Positions 1 to 11,864 of a stretch of DNA of 64,000 nt are shown one piece after another. Numbering within the stretch: the first letter of the stretch is position 1; the number at the start of each line of letters is the position of its first letter. This DNA comes from Symbiodinium natans (Eukaryota > Sar > Dinophyceae > Suessiales > Symbiodiniaceae). Position numbers and translations under genes: made by a program. Location: assembly GCA_905221605.1 (NCBI GenBank), contig CAJNDS010002636.1, positions 99,501-163,500 on the forward strand. The letters are read 5' to 3'. The notes below the pieces were generated by a model. The model searched no databases. It was not told where the DNA came from and worked only from the letters and a program-made list of their open reading frames with translations.

Positions 1-170
1 GCCAGCACTTGTTTTTTTTTTTTTTTTTTTGGGGGGGGGGTTGGGGTTTAAGAGCTTAAGAATTTCGGAGTTGAGGAGTTTAGGGTTTAGGGTTTAGAGT
101 TTAGGAGGTTGGGGTTTTGGGGTTTAGGAGTTTGTGGTTTAGGGTTTAGGGTTTAGGGTTTAGGGTTGTC

Positions 171-1430
171 ATTTTCAATTGCGGCGCTTTCGCAGAATGG
201 CTCTGGCAAAATGGAAACGGAGCCCTCACGGCGCACGCAGCCCTAAACCCTAAACCTAAACCCTAAACCCGAAACCCTAAACCCTAAACCCAAAACCCTA
301 AACCCTAACCCTCTAGGACTTACATGTTTAGGGGCTCGGGGTTCGAGATGGGGTTTTGGGGTTCAAGGGCTTGACGGCTTTGTTGAAGTTTCCCTCAGCC
401 CTACACCCTCAACCCTGAAACCCGAAACCCGATCTGATACCCTAAACCCGAATTAAACGCTAAATCCTAAACCCTGAACCCTAAACCCTAAAGCCTAAAC
501 CCTAAACCCTAAAACCTAAACCCTAAACCCTAAAACCTAAACCCTAAACCCTAAACCCTAAACCCTAAACCCTCTGAGGCTTTTTGGCGCAGACGAAGCG
601 AAGTCCTGGAGCTTTCTGTGCGAGAGCTGCGCTTCCAGCGTGTTTTAGGTCTTGGTGTTCCCTGAACCCTGAGCCCTAAACACTAAACCGTAAACCCTAA
701 ACCCTAAACCCCTAAGCCCTGAACTTTTTTTCAGAGGTTCTGGGAGTCAAGGGCTTCGGGGCTTCTTTGGAGCCGACTGAAGGGCTTCGTGGTTCGGGGC
801 GGAGCCTGGGGCTCAGGGTTCAGGGTTCAGGGTTTACGGTTCAGGGTTCAGGGTTTAGGGTTTAGGGTTTAGGGTTCAGGGTTTAGGGTTCAGGGCTTCG
901 GGTTCGCGATTAGGGTTTAGGGTTTCGGCTTTCGGGTTTTGGGTTCAGGGTTTAGGGATTACCTACCCCTAAAGCTGCACATGAACCCTACTTCGTAGAG
1001 GCTACTCATAAAAGACATCTGATGCATTTGGGGCCCACCATCTTGGCCTGTCAAGGCTACAGGTGGTACTGCAGCGACGCTGTGGTCTTCAGGGTGTATA
1101 GGGCGTACAAGGTTTACAGGGTGTATAGGGAGTATAGGGTGTATGCGGTGTATAGGGTGTATAGAGTGTATAGGGTGTATAGGGTGTATAGGGTGTATGG
1201 GGTGTATGGGGCGTTTAGGGTTTATGTATGGGCTTTGTAGAGGTTGAAGTATAGGACTTCGTGTATGCATAGGGCCTCTAGGGCTTCTGGGGTTCATGGG
1301 GCTTCTAGGCCTATAGGGCTTTAGACTGAGGACTGCGGCCACAGCGCGAATTCGTCGGCAGCCCCCACAAGGGCGCATGGAAAATGCAGCCGAGTGGATA
1401 TGCATCATGGGCGGACACCCTCAGGAGCCC
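171..1430 (+). other. Candidate plus-strand mini-exons between telomeric tracts
   Basis: Protein-like plus-strand pieces occur at about 171-240 (FNCGAFAEWLWQNGNGALTA), 585-647 (FWRRRSEVLELSVRELRFQ, with AG|GTC after it), 1010-1098 (LGPTILACQGYRWYCSDAVV) and 1332-1419 (PPQGRMENAAEWICIMGGHP, then CAG|GAGCC). They resemble the mini-exons of the better-supported genes but were not joined. Telomere-like repeats fill the gaps. Confidence 0.3.
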
Positions 1431-2464
1431 CCCCCAATCATTCCTCCTATTACATTTAAGAGCGTTCCCAAACCCTAAACCCTAAGCCCTAAGCCTTAAA
1501 CCCTAAACCCCAAACCCTAAACCCTAAACCCTGTATATAAACTACTCATAGCTTCAGGCCTTCGGGGCTTAGGTGGACTGCGCCGTGGCACATACCCATT
1601 CGGAGGGAAGACTCCCAAAGCTCGGTCGCATGTGGGAGTCGCGTCTTTTTTTGGGTTTAGGTTTAGGGTGTAGGGTTTAGGGTTTAGGGGAAACAACGGG
1701 TTCCAGAGTCTAAAGTGCGAAAGCCCTCCCATTCCGGCTTGGTGATTCGGGCTGGGGGGCGGAAGCGACTGAGCCCTAAACGGCTTCGCGGTGAGACAAG
1801 GGCGTGTAGGACCTCGCGTGCCTGGCGCGGGGGGTTTGGGCTGTGGGCTTTCGGCCACGAAACTCCTCTCGCTAAACCCTAAACCCTAAACCCTAAAGCC
1901 CGAAAGCCCTAAACCCTAAGCTTTCGGCCCTAAACCCTTCATGTGGGCTTTCGGGTTCTGTGGTGGCTTGTGTTGTGGGCTTTTTGGGGCATTTGGGCTT
2001 GAGGGTCCTGGGCTTAGGGCTCTTTTTGTTTGGGGCTCTTTAGGGTTAGGGGCTGTTTGGGGCTTTTAGGGGCTTTAGGGTTTAGGGTTTAGGGTTTAGG
2101 GTTTAGGGTTTAGGGGCTTTAGGGTCAAGAGTCAAGAGCCTTTAGGGCTTAGAGCATTCTTGGCTTCTGGTTGAGGAACTCATAAGTTAAGCTACCCTGT
2201 CAGGGTCAGAAAGCAACGGCCGCAACCTGAGTTTCCGCTGGCATACTTGAAGCTTCTTGTGGTCCGTTCTCGAAATTATGGTCCCTTTTCGGGTACCCTA
2301 AATTTATAGGAGGGGTCGCCTTGTCAGAAGGACCCCAACAGGGACCATACTTTAGAGAAGTGGACCATGTGTGGCTATGAGTAAGGTCACGGCGCACTAC
2401 CGGCCCCCCCCAAGACCCCACCACCACCACAGAACCCATCATGGTGGCAGCTGCCATCACGGTA

Positions 2465-2573
2465 GTCCAAGGGTTTAGGGTTTAGGGTTTAGGGTTTAGG
2501 GTTTAGGGTTTAGGGTTTAGGGTTTAGGGTTTAGGGTTTGGGGTTTAGGGTTTAGGGTTTAGGGTTTAGGGTT
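2465..2573 (+). repeat. Telomere-type tract (TTTAGGG)n
   Basis: About 15 nearly perfect 7-bp units. Confidence 0.95.
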
Positions 2574-2748
2574 GCCCGGAAGACGCAGACAACCTACCCA
2601 CCCCATTACCCGCAAGAGTCCACGAACATCCTCCCACCCAAAGAGACCTGGAAGCCGAAAACAACACGGAACTGCCTCAGGGACAGCAGCCCGCCTGTGT
2701 GCTTTAGGTGAAGCGCCGAGGGGCTAAGACGGCTAAAACAATAGGATT

Positions 2749-2868
2749 CCCTAAACCCTAAACCCCTAAACCCCTAAACCCCTAAACCCCTAAACCCCTA
2801 AACCCCTAAACCCCTAACCCCTAAACCCCTAAACCCCTAAACCCCTAAACCCCTAAACCCCTAAACCG
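2749..2868 (-). repeat. Variant telomere tract (CCCCTAAA)n, 8-bp unit
   Basis: Uniform 8-bp units rather than 7, so amplified from one variant. Confidence 0.9.
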
Positions 2869-4296
2869 TAAACCCTAAGCCCTAAACCCTAAACCGAAAC
2901 CTCTAAGCACCGTAAACCCCCTAAGCCCTAAACCCTAAACCATCATCTTGACTTAGCAGAAAGCTTCTCTGGGCTCCCTTGTCATGGGCTTCAGCAATGC
3001 AAGAGCGAGCCGAAAACTCAAGCCCCTTGAATGGGGAAAAGCTTTCGCCTTAAACCCTAAACCGCTCCGAAACCCTAAACCCTCAACCCCCAAGCCCCAA
3101 AATACATCATATGGCTCCCAGTTTTGTTGGAGTTTTTTGTGATGTTTTGGGGGGGAGCTGGAGGTGTTGCAGTTCCTTGCTGACAGAATATGGGGTGGGA
3201 TTTAGGGCTTTAGGGTTTAGGGTTTCGGGTTTAGGTTTCCGTTAATGGGGATACCCTTTCAGGGGTTCCGAGTAAGGATTAAGCTGCTTTGAGGGAGACA
3301 CCTCAGCCACATCACACGCAGGCCACGATGTTCGGGAAAAACGTGGGGAAGAAATGGCTGCCCGCAGCGCGGCAGTCTGAAGCATCAACCCAAAGCCCGA
3401 AGACCGTCCGCGTAGTGACGTGTAATCCCCAGACTCGCCTTCACGGCCATGGATGTCTCCTAAACCCAAAGACCCTACACCCCTACACCAAAAGTCCTGC
3501 ACCCCTGAACCCCGCTCCCTCCTCAACCTCCCCAAACCAAAAACCCAAAACACCCTGAAGCCTCAAACCGTCAATGCCCCAGAGTGCCTACACCCCAGAC
3601 CCTGACCCTCTAAACCCTAAACCCACACCCTGTAAGCCCTGAACCCTTTGGTTCCCAAAACCCTAAACCCTAACACCCTAAAACCCTAAATGCCTAAACC
3701 CCTAGAACCCCAAAAGCCCCAGAACTTCAAAAAACAAACCCAAAAATCCCTAAACCCTAAAATCCCAAACAGCCCTAAAACGTTAAAAATCCCCCCCCCA
3801 AAAAAAAACATAAAAAAAAAAAAAAACGCAAGATCCCTAAAACCCCCTTAAAAAAAGGCGCTCTAAGCCTTCAAGAAAATCACCATGTAAATTGAGAATA
3901 TTTGACTAGTTAAATTAATTGCAACATAAGGGGCCTTCGGCTGGCCGATCGAGCTTTGGAGCTTGACGCCCCCAGCGCCTTCCTTCTGGCCGTCGTACTT
4001 CAGCTTGAGCCTCGGGCTTTTGGGGCTTTTTGGGGCGTTTTAGGGCTTTTAGGGCTTATAGGGCGTTTAGGGCTTTTAGGGCTTTTGGGGCTTTTAGGGC
4101 TTTTGGCGCTTTTCGGGCTTTTGGGGCTTAGAGGTTTGGGGGTTTTAGGGGTTGAGGGCTTTTGGGGCTTAGGGTTTTAGGGATTTAGGGCTTAGAGGTT
4201 TGGGGGTTTTAGGGGTTTAGGGCTTTTCGGGTTTCGGGCTTTTAGGGTTAAGGGTTTATAGGGTTTAGGGTTTAGGGTGCAGGGTTCAGGTTTAGG

Positions 4297-4374
4297 GTTT
4301 AGGGCTTAGGGTTTAGGGCTTAGGGTTTAGGGCTTAGGGTTTAGGGCTTAGGGTTTAGGGCTTAGGGTTTAGGG
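4297..4374 (+). repeat. 14-bp alternating tract TTTAGGG-CTTAGGG
   Basis: Two heptamers alternate for about 5 units. Confidence 0.85.
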
Positions 4375-4429
4375 CTCCAGGCGTTCCTAGATGTCAGGGG
4401 TGTCCAGATCCCGGAACCCCTGAACCCAA

Positions 4430-7400
4430 GTTGTTGCTCATCTGTCTCCGTCTTCCTCAGGTCCTCGACCCTGCCCGAAGCCTTTGAAGTGTACACATCA
4501 CCTCTCAAGCGTAAACCCTAAACCCTAAACCCTAAACCCTAAACCCTAAACCCTAAACCCTAATCTCAAGGCATGGGGAGGGCGGGAGTGGCATGTACAG
4601 AAAGACCCATGCTTCGCACGTGGGCGGTAGCACCATTTCAGTGCACTGAGTCTGGGCTTCTGTGTTGGGGTTCAGGGTTGAGGGTTGAGGGTTTAGGGTC
4701 TAGGGTCTAGGGTCTAGGGTTTAGGGTTTAGGGTTTAGGGTTTAGGGTTTAGGGTTTAGGGGGGTTTGGAGGTTGGGGGACTTCATGTCTGACTTGGTGC
4801 GGGCCCCCCAGCCGAATGCACTTTTCCGCGACGGTGTGGAACAGAAACCTCCGCAGCAAATCGAGCTCGCCAGGCCCCCACGTAAGGGAAGCTAGAGGTA
4901 GAGCTTGAGTTAGGGTAGCTAGAGGTAGAGAGTAAGAGAACTATATACCATAGTTAAACCAAAACAAAGTTGCAACCAGCTATGTGCTCCTAGGCACTGC
5001 ATAAAGTAACTATGCGGCAAGTTCTCTCAACCATGGTCCCTTTAGGTACTCCTACTTGAGAAACGCGGGGAGCCTCACCCGCAAGCCCCACCAGCCTACG
5101 AGGGGGTAGATGAGAGTTTACGAAAATAAGGGACCCCTTTTACTGGACCCCCAAATAGTAGGATGCCCTGATAATGAGGACCCCACTAAGGTACGCTACT
5201 TTCGGAAACCCCCAGATCGGGGTTTAGGGTTTAGGGTCTCTGCTGGCCCCGAGCCGAAAGGAGAAAAACAATCTCATCCCGCACCCTAAGCACCCTAAGC
5301 ACCCTAAGCACCCTAAGCACCCTAAGCACCCTAAGCACCCTAAGCACCCTAAGCACCCTAAGCACCCTAAGCACCCTAAGCACCCTAAGCACCCTAAACC
5401 CTAAGAAACCCTAGAGAGTCCCCAGGCAGCCCGCGCCTAATGTGCTCGCCACCCTTCAGTGCACTGGTTGGGAAGAATGGAATTCCGGCCTGGCAGACAC
5501 TTTAAGGGTTTAGGGTTTTAGGGTTTAGGGTTTGGGGTTTGGGGTTTAGGGTTTAGGGTTCAAAATCCGGCGGGCTTTCAATAGGACTTCGGGTTTACAG
5601 CGTCCAACAATATTCCCTTAAAGTGGTTAACAACAACTAAGCCCCAATTGACTAAACTCCTCAATTCCCTATACCTTGAAGGAATAACGCAGGGGGATAT
5701 AGGAACCCTGATTCCTAAACCCCAAACCCCAAACCCTAAACCCTAAACCCTAAACCCTAAACCTAAGAAGCAGGACAGGTAAGGCACCCAATTCCCAAGT
5801 CCCTGCTTTCCAGCAGTCAGGGCTTTTTGCCTTCTTGTTTTCGAAGCCTTTAGGGTGTAGGGTTTGGGGTTTTAGGGTTTCAGGGTTTTAGGGTTTTTGG
5901 GTTTATAGGGTTTAGGCATGTTTCGAGGTTTAGGTGTTAGGGTTTAGGGTTTAGGGTTTAGGGTTTAGGGTTTAGGGTTTAGGGTTTAGGGTAACCCAAA
6001 ATCCTAAACCCTAAACCCCAAACCCTGAAGCTCTGCTTACTCTTCACGATCGGAGCCACAAGAATTCCCACCGTCAAGGGCTCGGCAGGCGCTACCTGTG
6101 CGCCCCTCAGAACCCAAAATGGGGCTTAGGGTTTAGGATTTAGGGTTTAGGGTTTAGGGTGTAGGGTGTAGGGTTTAAGGGTTTAGGGTTTAGGGTTTAG
6201 GGTTTAGGGTTTAGGGTTTAGGGTTTAGGGTTTAGGGTTTAGGGTTTAGGGTTTAGGGTTTAGGGTTTGGGGTTTAGGGTTTAGGGTTTAGGGTTCAAAA
6301 TCCGGCGGGCTTTCAATAGGACTTCGGGTTTACAGCGTTCCGGATATCGGGCTTAGGGTTTAGGATTTAGGATATGGTTCAGGGCTTATAAAGTCTAGTA
6401 TTCAGGGGTATTACCGTTTCTTGGTAGGGCAGAAAGGAACGATGTACCCAACAATATTCCCTAAAAGTGGTTAACAACAACTAAGCCCCAATTGACTAAA
6501 CTCCTCAATTCCCTATACCTTGAAGGAATAACGCAGGGGGATATAGGAACCCTGATTCCTAAACCCCAAACCCTAAACCCTAAACCCTAAACCTAAGAAG
6601 CAGGACAGGTAAGGCACCCAATTCCCAAGTCCCTGCTTTCCAGCAGTCAGGGCTTTTTGCCTTCTTGCTTTCGAAGCCTTTAGGGTGTAGGGTTTGGGGT
6701 TTTTAGGGTTTCAGGGTTTTAGGGCTTTTGGGTTTATAGGGTTTAGGCATGTTTCGAGGTTTAGGGTTTAGGGTTTAGGGTTTAGGGTTTAGGGTTTAGG
6801 GTTTAGGGTTTAGGGTTTAGGGTTTAGGGTTTAGGGTTTAGGGTTTAGGGTTTAGGGTAACCCAAAATCCTAAACCCTAAACCCCAAACCCCTGAAGCTC
6901 TGCTTACTCTTCACGATCGGAGCCACAAGAATTCCCACCGTCAAGGGCTCGGCAGGCGCTACCTGTGCGCCCCTCAGAACCCAAAATGGGGCTTAGGGTT
7001 TAGGATTTAGGGTTTAGGGTTTAGGGTGTAGGGTGTAGGGTTTAGGGTTTAGGGTTTAGGGTTTAGGGTTTAGGGTTTAGGGTTTAGGGTTTAGGGTTTA
7101 GGGTTTAGGGTTTAGGGTTTAGGGTTTAGGGTTTAGGGTTTAGGGTTTAGGGTTTAGGGTTTAGGGTTTAGGGTTTAGGGTTTAGGGTTTAGGGTTTAGG
7201 GTTTAGGGTTCAGGGTTTAGTACTCATGACAAGCATCATTGTCATCAGAGTTTAGGGTCCTTTGGGTGTTGAGGCGTCGTTTCGGCTTGGGGTCTTGCTT
7301 GCTTTAGGGTTCAGGGCGGTTAGCGGGAACCCTGTGAAGTTTCGGGTTGTGAGGCGAACCCTAAACTTAAGCCCGAAACTAAGCTGTTTCGGATTTGGGT

Positions 7401-10400
7401 TCTGGGCTACCCTGAACCCTAAACCCTAAACCCTAAACCCTAAACCCTAATTAAACCCTTAACAAACCCTCAACCCTCAACCCTCAACCCTCAACCCTAA
7501 ACCCTAAACCCTAAACCACATTGTGGGGGCCCCTCTTTTTCCAGGCCTCCTCCGCCCAGTGCGAGATGGGATCCATGGAGCCCGACTGCTCCTGTTTAGG
7601 TTTAGGGTTTAGGGGTTAGGGTTTAGGAGTTTAGGGTTTAGGACTCAGGGCTTAGGGTTTAGGGGTTTAGAGGGCTGGCTGACGACCAAAGGATGTTGGG
7701 GTCTTCACCTGCGTTTTAGTTGGGTGTGGGGTTTCTTGTGGAAGGTTCGTGGCAGTCTTTTTGGGGTTTAGATGGGTTTAGGCGTTTGTTGTTGAGGGTT
7801 TAGGGGGCTCAGGGTTTAGGATCTCAGTGGAAGACGCCGCACTTCGAAGGAACCGCCCGAGGAAACCTCACCACGCAAGCCTCTCCCCAAAAACCTGCCC
7901 TAAACCCTAAACCCTAAACCCTAAACCCTAAACCCTAAACCCTAAACCCTAAACCCTAAACCCTAAACCCCAAACCCTAAAACCCTAAACCCTAAACCCT
8001 AGGGGTCCTGTGTCAGAAGATCCTCTTTGGTCCCAACCAGAATGAAGAGGCATTTCGGATTGTGATCCTTGGCGCAAGCAGGATCCGGATCCATCTGTCC
8101 AGTTGCTTGAAACCCTAAACCCTAAACCCCTAAACCCCTAGACCCTAGACCCCTAAACCCCTAGACCCTTAACCCCTAAACACCTAAAGCCTAAACCCTA
8201 AACCCCTCAACCCCCAAACCAGTGAACTCCTAAAAACCCTAAACCCTTCTCAAGTGCTTTCAATCACCCACGGGCCAGCTTGGATGTTCCGGCAGCAATC
8301 CTCCACCCTAAGCCCAAAAACTCAACTTCACAGAGAGGCCACGGGATTCTACTATGAATTCAGGCATATTCCTTCGTTGAGGGGTTATTGGTCTCTGGGT
8401 TGAAACCACTCGTACTTCACACTACTGGCTGGTTCTTAGTAGGGAATGAGGAACCCTCAACCCTAAACCCTAAACCCTAAACCCTATACCCTAAACCCTA
8501 AACCCTACTAAGAACCAGGGACTATTGCAGCTGGAGCTCTGTAACCCTCTTCATCCAAAACTGCGTTCGGTCGAAGGTCGACACATCGGACATGTCGAAG
8601 CACAAGAGGCATACCTACACCAGCAGGCGGGGGGTTTAGGGTTTAGGGTTTAGGGTTTGGGGTTTAGGGTTTAGGGTTTAGGGTTTAGGGTTTAGGGTTT
8701 AGGGTTTAGGGTTTAGGGTTTAGGGTTTAGGGTTTAGAAGCATCTTGCGCTGCACGTCTTTCTGAGACACAATCGCCCGAACCCAAATGTCCGTGGTGCT
8801 TCATTGCTGCTTAGACGCTTCAGCATGCTGACGCCGTGAAAAACACAACGTAGGGGCATGCACAGTCTACTAAATATGGGGAAACAAATGTCCAACTGAA
8901 TAGGGCAAACAATAAGCTTGCCCCTACGCAGCAGTCGCCACAGCATTCGGGTTCCTGGCCCTAAACCCTAAACCTTAAACCCTAAACCCTAAACCCTAAA
9001 CCCAGGCGGCCGAAGCTCGGCATGGCAGCCAAGCCCTTAAAGTGCTTCGAGTCTCGGTTTCGGGTCCAGTTGTTAAGCCCTTCCAAGCCTACTTTGGAGG
9101 TTCATGAAGTACTTGCAAGCAGGGTTTTGCGTTTAGGGTTTAGGGTTTAGGGTTTCTAGGCACCCTGAAGAGATCGAGGTCACACGCATGGTTGCCGTAC
9201 TTAGAGCCCTGCTTGTACCTATGCAAATGAACATCCAAGATGTCTGAAGTAGGGTTTATATTTCTTGTACCCCCAAAAGGACACCCAGTATATACACCCA
9301 CCAAGATTAAAAAGGAACCTTCTATACACTCACCCAAAAACACCCTAAACCCTAAACCCTGCTTCATGTATCCTTGGAGGCCTCCGCCACGCGGTAGTAG
9401 CTGGCGGCCATGTCTGCGAAGCGCTCTTGGCCGGCTGTGTCGTAGAGGAAGAGATGCACCTCAGGGCACATGTAGGGTTTAGGGTTTAGGGTTTAGGGTT
9501 TAGGGTTTTGGGGATTGGGTTTTGGGTTACCACTAGCTCAACTTGCTTCAGGGTTTAGAGTGGCACGCAGCAGGGGTTTAGAGCTTGAGAGATGGGGGTT
9601 TACGACAATGAGGGTTCCCCCCAAATAGTAGGATTCCCCCAACAAAGGACCCCAATGAGGTACCCCCTAGTTTTTTAGGGTTTAGGGTTTAGGGTTTAGG
9701 GTTTCGGGTTTAGGGTCTAGGAAATCCTCCGACATATACCCTTTAAGGGATTGTGCAGGGCCCTGATTCCCTCATTCCCTACTCAGAACCCGCCAGTGAA
9801 CCCAAAGATGAGGCTCAGCTACTCATGGTGGCCTACCAGGGGGGTTGTTCTAAATACTGGTCCCTTTGAGGCTGTCCTATTCATAAGGTTTCGTGTTCTG
9901 ATAGGAACCTTAGAAAAGGGACCACAATCCAGAGAACTTCGGGGTACTCTTTTCGTAAGGCTTCGTATTCTGCTAGGAACCCATGAAAGGGACCATAATT
10001 TAGAGCACTGCCCGGGTGTCGGAGCGGCGCAATGTCAATGTTCAGGCCTCTCGTGCGGTTTGGGGCTCGATGGCTCAGGGTTCCCCAAGTGAGCATGCAG
10101 CTAACATAGGGGCCTGAATAGATAGAATCGGGTTTTGGGGGTTATTATAGTATACTTCTAAAGGAACCATCGGGGAATAGTAGTAGTATATTTATGGGAC
10201 CATACGGGAATATTACTAGCAAAAATGTCGACCCTCTGGTAAGTTCTTGGCTGCTGCAACTCTGTTGTCTCTGAATGTCGTGTCTTTGGCTGTCTGCTCC
10301 TGAAAACCTCAAACCCTAAACCTCAAACCTCACCCTGAACCCTGAACCCTGAACCTTAAACCCTAAACCCTAAACCCTACACCCTAAACCCGTAACCCAC

Positions 10401-11864
10401 CTCTGAGTAAACCTTTTTTCATGCCTTTTGGGGCTCCCCCGCCTCGGTGTCCTCGATGAAGACCGACTTCTGCAGACAATCGCAGCCCAGGGTGGGTCCT
10501 TAGTTGCTGAGTTCCTCACCACAAAACGTGTACACTTTCAGTGGGTTTGAGGTTTAGGGTCTCGGGTTTAGGGTTTAGGGTTTAGGGTCTCGGGTTTAGG
10601 GTTTAGGGTTTAGGGTATGATACTATCCCACAAAGTGTTCAACGTGTACTCACTCAGCTACTCAGGGTCCGTGGGTGGCATCGTCGGCCGCGAAGACATT
10701 GTTGACCTCAAAAGGCCAAGGTGCGCTTCATTGTGGGGGGGTCTAGGGTTTGGGGTTTAGGGTTTAACTTTAAGGTTTAGGGTTTAACTTTAAGGTTTAG
10801 GGTTTAAGCTTAAGGTTTAGGGTTTAGGGTTTAGGGTTTAGGGTTTAGGGTTTAGGGTTTAGGGTTTAGGGTTTAGGGTTTAGGGTTTAGGGTTTAGGGT
10901 TTAGGGTTTAGGGTTTAGGAGTGGAGCACATAGAGAAAAAAGTTCAATGTCTCAAAACGCCGGCTCCCATGACGTGGTTTTCTGCAGGGCTTAGGGTCTA
11001 CGGCGCCAGAGCACCAAGGTGCGGCGGAAGCCTGCGCTTTGTCTTATCCAAGACCGTCATCCTAAGGACTGCTCGCAACTGCTGCAGGACCGTCTGTCCA
11101 GGGCCCCCCCCAAAGCTCAAAGTACATGTACGCTTCTATGCATGCAAGCATGTCTATTTTTGTGTATGTCGAGCCCTAACTAACCCCTAAACCCAAACCT
11201 TAAGCGTCAAAACCTCTGAGCCCTCAGCCCTGAAGCCTTCAACAAACGCCCTCCCCCGTAAAATCTTGCTGAGGTCTGCCCTGAAAAGTATCCCGAGGTC
11301 CTGCCCCTAAACCCTGAATCCGACCAAAGCCCCGAAACCATAATCTCCAGGCTCTAGGGCCCCCAGCCCGAAACCCTAAACCTTAGACCCTAAAACCCTG
11401 AACCCACTTCAGACCCCCCTAAACCCTAAACCCTAAACCCTAAAACCCTAAAACCCTAAAACCCTAAAACCCTAAAACCCTAAAACCCTAAAACCCTAAA
11501 ACCCTAAAACCCTAAACCCTAAACCCTAATAAACCCTAAAGCCTACACCCCATAAACCTCGGATCCACCGAGCTCGAAACAGCCCCCCAAAAAACAGCGC
11601 GGCGGAAGCCGAGCGCCCTGCGAATCTTTCGATCAGGCAGGTCTTCCCGGTCGCGGCCGGGCCGGCAACAATAACCTGCGGTTTACGGTTTCGGTTGTCG
11701 AATTGCGGGTTTAGGGTTTAGGGGTTAGGGTTCAGGGTTTAGGGTTTAGGGTTTAGGGTTTAGGGTTTAGGGTGTAGGGTGTAGGGTGTTTAGGGTTTAG
11801 GGTTTAGGGTTTCGGGATCCAACAGGCCGAGGTCCTTCGCATTGATCCGCTTTGGCAGCGACAT
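4430..11864 (-). CDS. Rab-like small GTPase, split into about ten mini-exons
   Basis: This is a Ras-superfamily GTP-binding switch protein, read by eye from colinear minus-strand exons: 11864-11835 (Met start), 11675-11619, 10706-10670, 10498-10443, 9459-9382, 8614-8531, 8067-8008 and 7591-7533. Less certain exons are 5489-5463, 4848-4806 and 4463-4430. Exon 2 holds the P-loop GPAATGKT (about residues 15-22). Exons 3-4 give switch I with TLGCDC and the following strand. Exon 5 has DTAGQERF followed by SYYR, a Rab hallmark. Exon 6 matches the CFDMSD strand-loop. Exon 7 has LVGTKEDL, where TKxD replaces the usual NKxD. Exon 10 resembles the last helix. Donors are GA (exons 1, 3, 7) or GC (exons 4, 5), and acceptors are AG|G. 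The joins after exons 2, 6 and 8 are unresolved. No C-terminal Cys pair was found. Every intron holds telomere-type repeats. The family call is firm; the 3' end is weak. Confidence 0.72.
4512..4563 (-). repeat. Telomere-type tract (CCCTAAA)n
   Basis: About 7 units, with TCTCAAG directly on both sides (4503-4509, 4564-4570). Confidence 0.9.
5280..5396 (-). repeat. Variant tract (CACCCTAAG)n, 9-bp unit
   Basis: Thirteen near-perfect 9-bp units, each containing CCCTAA. Confidence 0.95.
5561..7040. repeat. Tandem segmental duplication, about 0.7 kb per copy
   Basis: 5561-about 6170 is repeated at 6296-about 7040 with near identity outside the TTTAGGG tracts. The second copy has an extra 109 bp (about 6339-6447), and the TTTAGGG tracts differ in length. 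No coding recognised in either copy. Confidence 0.85.
6993..7219 (+). repeat. Telomere-type tract (TTTAGGG)n, about 225 bp
   Basis: Nearly pure 7-bp units; the first few are TGTAGGG. Confidence 0.95.
7898..8000 (-). repeat. Telomere-type tract (CCCTAAA)n
   Basis: About 14 units; lies in intron 7 of the Rab-like gene, next to the GA donor at 8007. Confidence 0.95.
8429..8518. repeat. 16-bp perfect inverted repeat around a CCCTAAA tract
   Basis: CTGGTTCTTAGTAGGG (8429-8444) and its exact complement (8503-8518) enclose about 58 bp of CCCTAAA-type sequence. In intron 6 of the Rab-like gene. Confidence 0.85.
8633..8737 (+). repeat. Telomere-type tract (TTTAGGG)n
   Basis: About 15 units, 20 bp upstream of the acceptor of Rab exon 6 (on the minus strand it reads CCCTAAA). 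Confidence 0.95.
10796..10919 (+). repeat. Telomere-type tract (TTTAGGG)n
   Basis: About 16 units, preceded by TTTAACTTTAAGG variants; in intron 2 of the Rab-like gene. Confidence 0.95.
11417..11532 (-). repeat. Variant tract (CCCTAAAA)n, 8-bp unit
   Basis: A core of about 10 octamers flanked by heptamers. The octamer equals the TTTTAGGG type. Confidence 0.9.

Larger units (their letters stand above)
1431..4429. other. Telomere-like repeat country, no gene recognised
   Basis: Mixed TTTAGGG/CCCTAAA tracts and degenerate versions. Short open plus-strand pieces at 1592-1650 and 2574-2708 look weakly protein-like but have no support. Confidence 0.5.

Noticed and set aside
1..7220. Idea that the left side is a true chromosome end
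   Set aside because: Tracts occur in both orientations, are interspersed with unique DNA and exons, and continue across the whole window.
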